The notes under the pieces: model-generated | Databases searched by the model: none | What the model was told of the DNA's origin: nothing | The model's input: only the letters and a program-made list of their open reading frames with translations | Position numbers and translations under genes: made by a program | Assembly (NCBI GenBank): GCA_903858385.1 | Contig: CAIOIN010000047.1 | Coordinates: 1-11,987 of the forward strand | Origin: an uncultured Microcaldota archaeon | GTDB lineage: Archaea > Micrarchaeota > Micrarchaeia > Micrarchaeales > Micrarchaeaceae | Direction of reading: 5' to 3' | Length of the DNA stretch: 11,987 bases | Shown: positions 6,853-11,987 of the stretch, in pieces | How the letters are laid out: each line of letters opens with the position of its first letter | How positions within the stretch are numbered: the first letter of the stretch is position 1

Positions 6853-6867
6853 AGGTATTTAATACCT
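6853..6867. repeat. Palindrome AGGTATT-T-AATACCT containing a TATA-like core
   Basis: Perfect 7-bp arms around one T, with TTTAATAC inside that resembles box A. A plus-strand transcript from it would start near 6888 and run antisense into the convergent tandem-Lrp gene. The only frame nearby is a seven-codon ATG ORF at 6894. It could equally be an operator; there is nothing to decide between these. Confidence 0.35.
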
Positions 6868-6931
6868 ACTAGAGAAATTTGAACAGTGAAACAATGGCTG
6901 CGAACTGGGGCGGATAATCCCAAAATAGGAT

Positions 6932-6944
6932 CCTAATCATTAGG
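6932..6944. repeat. Palindrome CCTAAT-C-ATTAGG just past the tandem-Lrp stop
   Basis: Perfect 6-bp arms around one C, a few bases beyond the minus-strand stop codon at 6948. TCCTAATC also occurs at 6790-6797 after the UUCG hairpin. It might be a 3' end element or a dyad bound by a regulator. Confidence 0.35.
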
Positions 6945-6947
6945 TAG

Positions 6948-8312
6948 CTACTGCAATCTCGGTATGTTCCTTATACCTAACTCTCTGTCATAGGCTATGT
7001 GCTGCTTCTTTTTCCTCTCAGTCTGTTCGTAATCCACCTGCTCTACCTGCTTCAGGTCACGGCTCTCCACGAGCAGCCTGTACTGGTTGGAATAAGAGTA
7101 ATCAAATCTCCTATAGCAGAGCGAGCCCACCAGCACCTTCGTGACCACCAAGGTGCTTATCCGCACTCCCAACTTTAGTCTTGCTATATCCTCTGTAACC
7201 TCTTCAAGATAGCCGTCCCGTATCACCGGCACGATGTAGACTATCCCGTCAGAATTGCCTACGTCGCCCGAAAGCACGAAATTGGTGATCGGCGACCTTG
7301 TCTCCTTAATGGTCCTTGTGAGGAGCTTGGCGCTGCTCCTGTTGAACTTGTCCACCTCAACTATGGTCAGCTTCATGATCCCCAGATATTTTATCGGAGG
7401 CCTGTCCATCGATAGCGTTACCCTTCTGATTATGCCCTTCTCCCTCAATTTATGGTAGGTGAACTGCGATCTGCCCTCGTCGAAGCCGTACTTCCGGTCT
7501 ATCGCGACGAAGCTCTCAGTGCCGTTCTTATTCAGCTCCTTGAGCACGGCGTATTCCCTTTTCAGGAGCTTGCCCTTGAGCAGCTCCAGGAACTCCTCCC
7601 TGAGCGGGACGAAGTTGAAGTGCTCGTAGAAATAGGTGACGTTCCATTCGGAAGGATATTTCGCGAGCTTGTTGCGTATCCTCATCATGGTCTGGACCAT
7701 GTCGGAGTTGCTCGCCGCGAAGGCGTATATGACGGCGTCGTAGGATCCCTTGGTGAGCATGGCAAGCTGCACGTTAGGGACTGCCTCGCAGGCCTCCTTC
7801 ATCTCTTCGAGGAGCGGCACGCGCTCCTTGAAGTTGGCCGTTATTATGAACTTGGAATATCCGAGCTTCTCGACGTCTATCTCTGCTATGTACCTGAGTC
7901 CGAACCTCTGTTCCAACAGCTTGACCCTTCTTTGGGTGGCGGTGCTTTTCAGGCCTATGAAACTGCAGAGGAACTTTAGCGAAGGCCTAGCGTTCATGCT
8001 CAACGCGGTCAGCAGCTTCGCGTCTATCTCGTTCAGATCGGCATAGGCATTGCTTTCCTGCTCCCTGGGTTCCACCGCCGTCACAGCGGTCTGCTGCACC
8101 GGACTGCCTGATTTTTTCAGGAATTTGCCGTCGGGCATTATCCTGCCCAGGTATTCCGATGTGCTTCTTACCTTTTTATTGTCCTTGTCCCATCTGGTTG
8201 ACTGCTTATAGACGTAGAATTTGCCGTGCTGCACGTGCAGCGCTATGAAAAACGGATAAGTCCTCTTGAGTACGCTGAACGCCTCTTCGACCTCCGTCGG
8301 CACCTCTCCCAT
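6948..8312 (-). CDS. Tandem Lrp/AsnC-like regulator with transposase-like N-terminal segment
   Basis: A 454-residue protein, about three times the usual Lrp/AsnC length. Residues about 25-65 (YVYKQSTRWDKDNKKVRS, then SEYLGRIMPDGKF) resemble the short N-terminal module of IS4/IS1634-type transposases. Residues about 93-140 are an Lrp-type helix-turn-helix opening with LNEIDAKLLTALSMNARPS, followed by an alpha/beta RAM-like domain (about 141-245). A second, weaker pair follows: a helix-turn-helix at about 250-297 (KREYAVLKELNKNG) and a RAM-like domain at about 300-395. The C-terminus is a charged tail. Lrp proteins are DNA-binding regulators whose RAM domains pack together and often bind amino acids; a tandem copy could form a pseudo-dimer in one chain. 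There is no DDE catalytic domain, so it is not a transposase. A TATA box centred about 27 nt upstream fits a leaderless mRNA. Confidence 0.85.
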   Translation of the reverse strand: MGEVPTEVEEAFSVLKRTYPFFIALHVQHGKFYVYKQSTRWDKDNKKVRSTSEYLGRIMPDGKFLKKSGSPVQQTAVTAVEPREQESNAYADLNEIDAKLLTALSMNARPSLKFLCSFIGLKSTATQRRVKLLEQRFGLRYIAEIDVEKLGYSKFIITANFKERVPLLEEMKEACEAVPNVQLAMLTKGSYDAVIYAFAASNSDMVQTMMRIRNKLAKYPSEWNVTYFYEHFNFVPLREEFLELLKGKLLKREYAVLKELNKNGTESFVAIDRKYGFDEGRSQFTYHKLREKGIIRRVTLSMDRPPIKYLGIMKLTIVEVDKFNRSSAKLLTRTIKETRSPITNFVLSGDVGNSDGIVYIVPVIRDGYLEEVTEDIARLKLGVRISTLVVTKVLVGSLCYRRFDYSYSNQYRLLVESRDLKQVEQVDYEQTERKKKQHIAYDRELGIRNIPRLQ

Positions 8313-8330
8313 AATCTAATATATACAACT

Positions 8331-8346
8331 ATAAATATAAATATAT
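8331..8346 (-). promoter_or_regulatory. TATA box of the tandem-Lrp gene
   Basis: On the minus strand this reads ATATATTTATATTTAT, centred about 27 nt before the ATG at 8312. That is the spacing expected when transcription begins at the start codon, so the mRNA is probably leaderless. This also supports the chosen start. Confidence 0.65.
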
Positions 8347-8453
8347 TTGTGTGCGTTCTTGGCGCATACAACATACCCTAATAGCCATATTATACTAATT
8401 TGGGTTGATTTTTGTTTTTAAGTCGCCCCACAAGCGCTCGAAATATACGCTAC

Positions 8454-8465
8454 CCATATATATGG
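8454..8465. repeat. Perfect 12-bp palindrome CCATATATATGG
   Basis: Self-complementary over 12 bp, nearly continued outward by TAC and GTA with one extra C. It lies about 140 nt upstream of the tandem-Lrp start. It could be an operator or just AT-rich dyad DNA. Confidence 0.35.
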
Positions 8466-8560
8466 TATTACTCATAATATCCTATAGGTGGAGTTGTGGG
8501 CATAACCAATGCTGTTTTCAACCATTCTTACCACCCACTAGAAGGCAGCCAGAAAGGAAC

Positions 8561-8575
8561 TAGACTTATAGTCTA
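8561..8575. repeat. Inverted repeat TAGACT-TAT-AGTCTA
   Basis: Perfect 6-bp arms around a 3-bp spacer, the size of a typical regulator dyad. It lies about 60 nt before the possible small gene at 8638. Confidence 0.35.
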
Positions 8576-8637
8576 TTTCATTCTCTCTTTTAGCCCACTG
8601 CTCCATCCAACACCCACTAAATTTTCAAGGTAAACAC

Positions 8638-8853
8638 ATGGGAAAGCATAATCCAACCGTAGAAGAGAAGACAGCCATCTCTACGCCATGTGCCACCAGA
8701 GCCGATTCTTCGGTGAACAATTTGCTGCGAAGCGACAGCTCCGAACACATAATTCCGCGGCACGATTCGGTGTCGCGCAGGGCATCTTCCGGTCCGGACA
8801 CCGTGCCTGACGAATTCTCAAATGGGCGAAGCGACATCGATCTACTCCATTGA
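8638..8853 (+). CDS. Possible small Ser/Asp/Arg-rich disordered protein
   Basis: A 71-codon frame from ATG 8638, with AAGGT about 7 nt upstream as a possible ribosome binding site. The product (MGKHNPTVEEKTAIS and onward) is polar, with many Ser, Asp, Arg and Pro and no hydrophobic core, so it would be disordered. One cysteine, no known motif. Codon choice is compatible with the genome but not compelling. An open frame on the opposite strand covers almost the same bases (8625-8906) and looks less protein-like. The stretch could also be non-coding upstream DNA of the lysyl-tRNA synthetase gene. Confidence 0.3.
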   Translation: MGKHNPTVEEKTAISTPCATRADSSVNNLLRSDSSEHIIPRHDSVSRRASSGPDTVPDEFSNGRSDIDLLH

Positions 8854-8912
8854 TCGCATGCGTTGTCGCATATATCCTCCTCTCTTTTTGAAACCATCAA
8901 TCCCATAGAAGC

Positions 8913-8922
8913 TTTATTTATA
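8913..8922 (+). promoter_or_regulatory. TATA box of the lysyl-tRNA synthetase gene
   Basis: TTTATTTATA lies about 28-37 nt before the ATG at 8950. This predicts transcription starting only a few bases ahead of that codon. It argues against the in-frame ATG at 8863, which would put the promoter inside the coding region. Confidence 0.7.
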
Positions 8923-8949
8923 CTTTTCCGGCTATTCTATAATGTTCAG

Positions 8950-10380
8950 ATGGCCGAGAGCAGCAGCGAATTGAGCAATCTTCTTTCAAGCCTACCCTAT
9001 TCGTACGACGCATCAAACAATTCCAAAGAAATAAAAGATAATTACGACGGCTTTGCCGGCAAGCAGGTCTCGGTTGCTGGCAGGATAACCGCAGTCAGGA
9101 AATCCGGAAAGCTGCTTTTTGCTGACCTTCTCGACGGCGTGGGGAAGATACAAGCCTATTTCGATTTCGCCACCATCGGCGAGGAGAAGTTCAATAATGC
9201 CAAGAAGTTCAATTCAGGAGACATCATCGGGGTCAAGGGCGAGATATTCAAGACCAAGGCTGGAGAGGTGAGCATCAAAGTCACGGAATATGCGCTGCTC
9301 TCAAAAGCCATGAGAAACCTGCCGGACAAATGGCATGGTCTGCAGGATGTCGAAATGCGATATCGGCAGAGGCATCTTGACCTGATAATGAATCCCGAGA
9401 TAAAAGAGGTCTTCAGGAAGCGTAGCATCACACTTTCGCTCATAAGGAAATTCCTGGACGAGCGCGGCTTCATGGAGTTCGAGACCCCGACGATACAGCC
9501 TCTCTATGGCGGTGCAGACGCACAGCCCTTCAAGGTCTTCGTCAACACGCTCAACGAGGAGCATTACATGCGCATCTCCGACGAGCTATACCTGAAGAGG
9601 CTCATAATCGGCGGATTCGAAAAGGTCTATGAGATATACAAGGCCTTCAGGAACGAGGACATAGACAGCACCCACAGCCCCGAGTTCACGATCATAGAAT
9701 GGTATCAGGCCTATGCCGATTACAATGAGATGATGAAGCTTCTCGAAGGATTGCTGCAGTCCATCGCAAAGAGCATCTTCAATTCGACAGAGATAAAATA
9801 CCAGAACACCACGATAAGCATGAAGGCCCCGTTCAACAGGATAAATTACCTCGACAGCATAAGCAAGGGCGCAGGCATGGACGTCGTCAAGACATCCGAA
9901 GCGGATCTGCTGAAGTTTGCAGAGGAAAAGGGAATAAGATTCGAGAAGGGAAAGCGCACGAGAGTTCATGCCTATGACAAGCTCTTCGACCTGTTTGTCA
10001 AGCCAGGGCTGATGCAGCCGACGTTCGTCATCGACTACCCGAGAGAATCTTCACCGCTGACGCGCGCGAAGCGCGGCAATCCGGAGCTCACGGAAAGGTT
10101 CGAGTTCTACGCGGGCGCGATGGAGCTCGCAAATTCCTATTCTGAGCTCAACAACCCCGTGATACAGCGGGAAAACTTCGAATACGAGACCAGGAAGGCA
10201 AAAGAGGGAGACAAAGAAGCTGAGCCACTGGATCTCGACTTCGTCGAAGCGATGGAGCACGGCATGCCGCCTACCGGCGGTCTGGGCCTGGGCATAGACC
10301 GTTTGGTAATGCTGCTCACCGACAAGCCTTCGATAAAGGAAGTGATACTATTCCCGATGGAGAAGCGGCTTAAGGGCTAA
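8950..10380 (+). CDS. lysS: Lysyl-tRNA synthetase, class II
   Basis: The enzyme activates lysine with ATP and charges tRNA-Lys. The 476-residue product has the full class II LysRS layout. The N-terminal OB-fold anticodon-binding domain covers about 36-118 (VSVAGRITAVRKSGKLLFAD). The family signature LPDKWHGLQDVEMRYRQRHLDL lies at 124-145. Motif 1 is around ERGFMEFETP (171-180), followed by ISDELYLKRLIIGGFEKVYEI (209-229). Motif 2 is FRNEDIDSTHSPEFTIIE (233-250), then WYQAYADY. Motif 3 is GLGLGIDRL (444-452). Start: ATG 8950 is preferred over ATG 8863, which would add 29 hydrophobic residues and span the TATA box. Many Euryarchaeota use the unrelated class I LysRS, so the class II type is informative about lineage. 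The end overlaps the convergent Nudix-UDG gene by 11 nt. Confidence 0.95.
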   Translation: MAESSSELSNLLSSLPYSYDASNNSKEIKDNYDGFAGKQVSVAGRITAVRKSGKLLFADLLDGVGKIQAYFDFATIGEEKFNNAKKFNSGDIIGVKGEIFKTKAGEVSIKVTEYALLSKAMRNLPDKWHGLQDVEMRYRQRHLDLIMNPEIKEVFRKRSITLSLIRKFLDERGFMEFETPTIQPLYGGADAQPFKVFVNTLNEEHYMRISDELYLKRLIIGGFEKVYEIYKAFRNEDIDSTHSPEFTIIEWYQAYADYNEMMKLLEGLLQSIAKSIFNSTEIKYQNTTISMKAPFNRINYLDSISKGAGMDVVKTSEADLLKFAEEKGIRFEKGKRTRVHAYDKLFDLFVKPGLMQPTFVIDYPRESSPLTRAKRGNPELTERFEFYAGAMELANSYSELNNPVIQRENFEYETRKAKEGDKEAEPLDLDFVEAMEHGMPPTGGLGLGIDRLVMLLTDKPSIKEVILFPMEKRLKG

Positions 10381-11338
10381 TCCTCTTGACAAGCACTTTC
10401 AGTTTTGCAAAATCCCGTTCCATAACCGGCACGTTCTTCTTGAGCCTGACCGCAGCTGCCGGGTGCAGCGAAAGGAAATAGACGACATTGCCCCTCTTCA
10501 TGCACGTTCCATGATTTTTCATTATCCTGTCGGCGCCTACCAGGGTCTTCGCGGCGACTGAGCCGAGCAGCACGACTATCCTCGGCTTTATTATCTCGAT
10601 CTGCGCAAGAATGAAGCTCTTGCACAGGGCTATCTCTTCATCTGTGGGTATCCTATTCCTCGGCGGAAAGAACTGCACTACGCTCGTTATGTAACAAGCC
10701 TCTCTCTTCAGTCCCGCGCTCGCGATCAATCTGTCGAGCAGCCTGCCGCTGATTCCGATGAATGGCCTTCCCTCCTTCTCCTCGTTCGCTCCGGGGGCCT
10801 GCCCGACGAACATGACCTTTGCGTCCAGTGAGCCCTCGCCCTTCACCAATCTTCCGCTCAATGACCATCCTTTGTTCCTGCCTGGTATTTTTGCGTATTC
10901 CTCATTCAGCGTTTCCATCTGCTCCTTCTTGTCCATGTACTCGTTCGCGGCAGTGATCAGGCCCTTCCACTGCTCGTAGGGTAGCTTTTCCATCGCGGAT
11001 TTGTAATCGAGCCACTCGTAGCCCTTGTGCTCCCACGAGATCTTCACTTTTGCGCTGCCATCAACCTCTGCAAGAAACATCGTGACGTGCTTCTTCACCT
11101 TCTCGCCCTTGAAGGCGTACCAATAATCAACGCCATACCTGAATGCCGTGTCAAATCTCACCGCCAATCCGCTCTCCTCTCTTATCTCCCGTATTGCGGC
11201 TTCCTCCGCGCTCTCCTTTTTCTCTATCTTGCCTTTGGGAAGGTCAAGCCTCCCATCCTCTCTCACCAAGAACAGAAAGCGCCTGCTCCCATCTCTGTAA
11301 GAGCATATGGCTGCACCGGCGCTGTATTCGAATCTCAC
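10370..11338 (-). CDS. Nudix hydrolase fused to family 4-like uracil-DNA glycosylase lacking Fe-S cysteines
   Basis: A 322-residue two-domain protein. Residues 1 to about 135 are a Nudix hydrolase with a perfect Nudix box at 36-58 (GX5EX7REUXEEXGU: G36, E42, R50, E51, E54, E55, G57), most like Ap4A- or nucleotide-hydrolysing members. Residues about 145-322 match family 4 uracil-DNA glycosylases: VMFVGQAPGANEE (175-187), GRPFIGISGRLLD, YITSVVQFFPPRNR (216-229) and HPAAAV (292-297). Family 4 enzymes carry a 4Fe-4S cluster on four cysteines. By alignment here the positions are N155, W158, F223 and C239, so three of four are lost. The usual Glu of GEAPG is Q180, and the Asn of ITN is S219. Pool cleaning plus base excision is a plausible joint role; activity of the glycosylase half is uncertain. 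The start is GTG, overlapping the upstream gene's TGA (GTGA, 4 nt). Confidence 0.92.
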   Translation of the reverse strand: MRFEYSAGAAICSYRDGSRRFLFLVREDGRLDLPKGKIEKKESAEEAAIREIREESGLAVRFDTAFRYGVDYWYAFKGEKVKKHVTMFLAEVDGSAKVKISWEHKGYEWLDYKSAMEKLPYEQWKGLITAANEYMDKKEQMETLNEEYAKIPGRNKGWSLSGRLVKGEGSLDAKVMFVGQAPGANEEKEGRPFIGISGRLLDRLIASAGLKREACYITSVVQFFPPRNRIPTDEEIALCKSFILAQIEIIKPRIVVLLGSVAAKTLVGADRIMKNHGTCMKRGNVVYFLSLHPAAAVRLKKNVPVMERDFAKLKVLVKRISP

Positions 11339-11987
11339 ACTACCAACGAGTTCTGTGAAGCGATGCGATAACTATAACATTCAAGCGCCCTGCTGCCCCT
11401 GTCGAACTGCAACCTGACGATGTTGTAGATTGACGATTCTATGTAGCCTGGCAATCCCAAAATGCCATACCTGTCGATACGGCACATCGGCGCGCTCGAA
11501 TTCGTCACCTCCTTGAACAGCATATAATTTATCGTCGCGTACCTGCCGCTGTAATTGTACGGCATCGCGAAATAGTTCACGTAGAAATCCTGCCCACTTG
11601 ATCGGACCATCGCGCTGGTTATGGTCACGCCGTTCCTGAGCGTGTACGCACTGGCGTTGCTCATCGAGGAGTAGTTGGCAAGTACGCCCCCTCTGTAATC
11701 GTCTGCCAGCTGCGTAGCCACCGCGTAGGTAACGTTGTAAGTGCCGGTCCCGTTCTGCGTTATTGCGAACATCGTGCCTGTCAAGCTCCCTCCCAGCACG
11801 GTGATGTTCGCATGGGCATACCCGAGGCTCGAGATCATATTCTGATAGGTGAGTTGCCCGTTCATGGTGGTGTTTCCGAAGAATACCGCAGGCGCGTACA
11901 GCGCGCTGCCGTACTGCATGGAAAGCGCGAACACGATCAGGCCGAATGCCATCGCCAGTGCCGAAGGAATCAGCAGCCTCCTATCAA
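11335..11987 (-). CDS. Secreted or membrane-anchored glycoprotein, incomplete at its 5' end
   Basis: The frame stays open to the window edge, so the N-terminus is missing. The ATG at 11952 is probably internal, because the codons before it encode DRRLLIPSALA, which runs directly into AMAFGLIVFALSM. Together these make a basic-hydrophobic signal peptide or membrane anchor. The rest (about 190 residues) is extracytoplasmic in character: rich in Tyr, Asn, Ser, Thr and Gly, with eight N-x-S/T sequons (for example NTT, NIT, NGT, NVT, NYS, NAS, NYS, NSS), two cysteines near the C-terminus and no charged cytoplasmic domain. It resembles other archaeal surface proteins in composition only; I recognise no family. 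Its TGA overlaps the GTG start of the Nudix-UDG gene by 4 nt, so they share an mRNA, though no functional link is obvious. Confidence 0.75.
   Translation of the reverse strand, partial: DRRLLIPSALAMAFGLIVFALSMQYGSALYAPAVFFGNTTMNGQLTYQNMISSLGYAHANITVLGGSLTGTMFAITQNGTGTYNVTYAVATQLADDYRGGVLANYSSMSNASAYTLRNGVTITSAMVRSSGQDFYVNYFAMPYNYSGRYATINYMLFKEVTNSSAPMCRIDRYGILGLPGYIESSIYNIVRLQFDRGSRALECYSYRIASQNSLVV

Larger units (their letters stand above)
8313..8637. other. AT-rich intergenic region with palindromes, no clear gene
   Basis: About 325 nt without a convincing protein gene. It contains the tandem-Lrp promoter (8331-8346), a T-rich plus-strand tract (TTTTTGTTTTTA, about 8410-8421), two perfect palindromes, and a direct repeat CACCCACTA at 8532-8540 and 8611-8619. 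GTGGG (8495-8499) could pair with CCCAC (8534-8538) around a GCAT/ATGC hairpin. It is more AT-rich than the genes around it. No tRNA or box C/D features were found. Confidence 0.6.

Noticed and set aside
6752..6947. tRNA or standard terminator after the regulator gene
   Set aside because: No cloverleaf, no TTCRANNC T-loop, and no T-rich run after the hairpin on either strand.
6948..8312. Transposase gene, because of the IS4/IS1634-like N-terminal segment
   Set aside because: The rest of the protein is Lrp-like, with no DDE catalytic domain, and no terminal inverted repeats or target duplications were seen around it.
8511..8543. Ten-codon ATG frame MLFSTILTTH as a leader peptide
   Set aside because: Too short, far from any supported downstream gene and without a clear promoter at proper spacing.
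8625..8906. Minus-strand 93-codon frame opposite the possible small gene
   Set aside because: A TATA-like sequence lies only about 6 nt before its ATG, too close to serve it; there is no ribosome binding site, and the product resembles a shadow of the plus-strand frame.
8863..8949. 29-residue N-terminal extension of the lysyl-tRNA synthetase
   Set aside because: It includes the TATA box and is hydrophobic, unlike any LysRS N-terminus; ATG 8950 fits the promoter spacing.
1..11987. CRISPR array or tandem repeat block
   Set aside because: No direct repeats longer than about 10 bp with regular spacing were seen by eye.

Overview
The window comes from an archaeon. It encodes a DNA topoisomerase VI B subunit and an archaeal Dim2/Pno1-type two-KH protein. 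Several genes are preceded by archaeal TATA boxes placed for leaderless or nearly leaderless transcripts, and ATA, AGG and AGA codons are used freely. Genes are very tightly packed (1-, 4- and 11-nt overlaps), surface proteins are rich in N-glycosylation sequons, the lysyl-tRNA synthetase is class II, and many proteins belong to no obvious family. Together these suggest a small-genome DPANN-type archaeon, perhaps Micrarchaeota/ARMAN-like. The domain Archaea is nearly certain; the lineage is a guess from style.

Layout. (1) 26-3722, plus strand: a tight four-gene run made of a zinc-ribbon protein with two membrane segments, a coiled-coil/winged-helix protein, a 53-residue basic protein, and a 799-residue bitopic surface protein with about 20 sequons and a cytoplasmic C-terminal domain of roughly 215 residues. 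(2) 3719-5904, minus strand: the KH protein followed by Top6B, joined by a 1-nt stop/start overlap. Top6B converges on the surface-protein gene with a 4-nt overlap. No Top6A lies next to it. (3) 5905-6234: an intergenic region with tandem TATA boxes, several perfect inverted repeats and an upstream mini-ORF. (4) 6235-6753, plus: a coiled-coil/winged-helix regulator. A GC-rich UUCG hairpin starts inside its stop codon. (5) 6948-8312, minus: a 454-residue regulator with two Lrp/AsnC-like units behind a transposase-like N-terminal segment. (6) 8313-8949: AT-rich, weakly coding DNA with palindromes and one possible small serine-rich protein. (7) 8950-10380, plus: class II lysyl-tRNA synthetase, converging with an 11-nt overlap on the next gene. 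(8) 10370-11987, minus: an incomplete secreted or membrane-anchored glycoprotein gene coupled by a 4-nt overlap to a Nudix-uracil-DNA-glycosylase fusion.

The strongest lead is the Nudix-UDG fusion. Its C-terminal half aligns clearly with family 4 (Fe-S) uracil-DNA glycosylases, yet three of the four cluster-binding cysteines are gone, and two active-site motif positions are changed. One polypeptide may couple nucleotide-pool cleaning to base excision with a glycosylase domain that has lost its iron-sulfur cluster. The next leads are the uncharacterised four-gene membrane operon, the tandem-Lrp regulator and the structured intergenic region upstream of 6235. No tRNA, rRNA, CRISPR array, insertion sequence or complete transposase was found.
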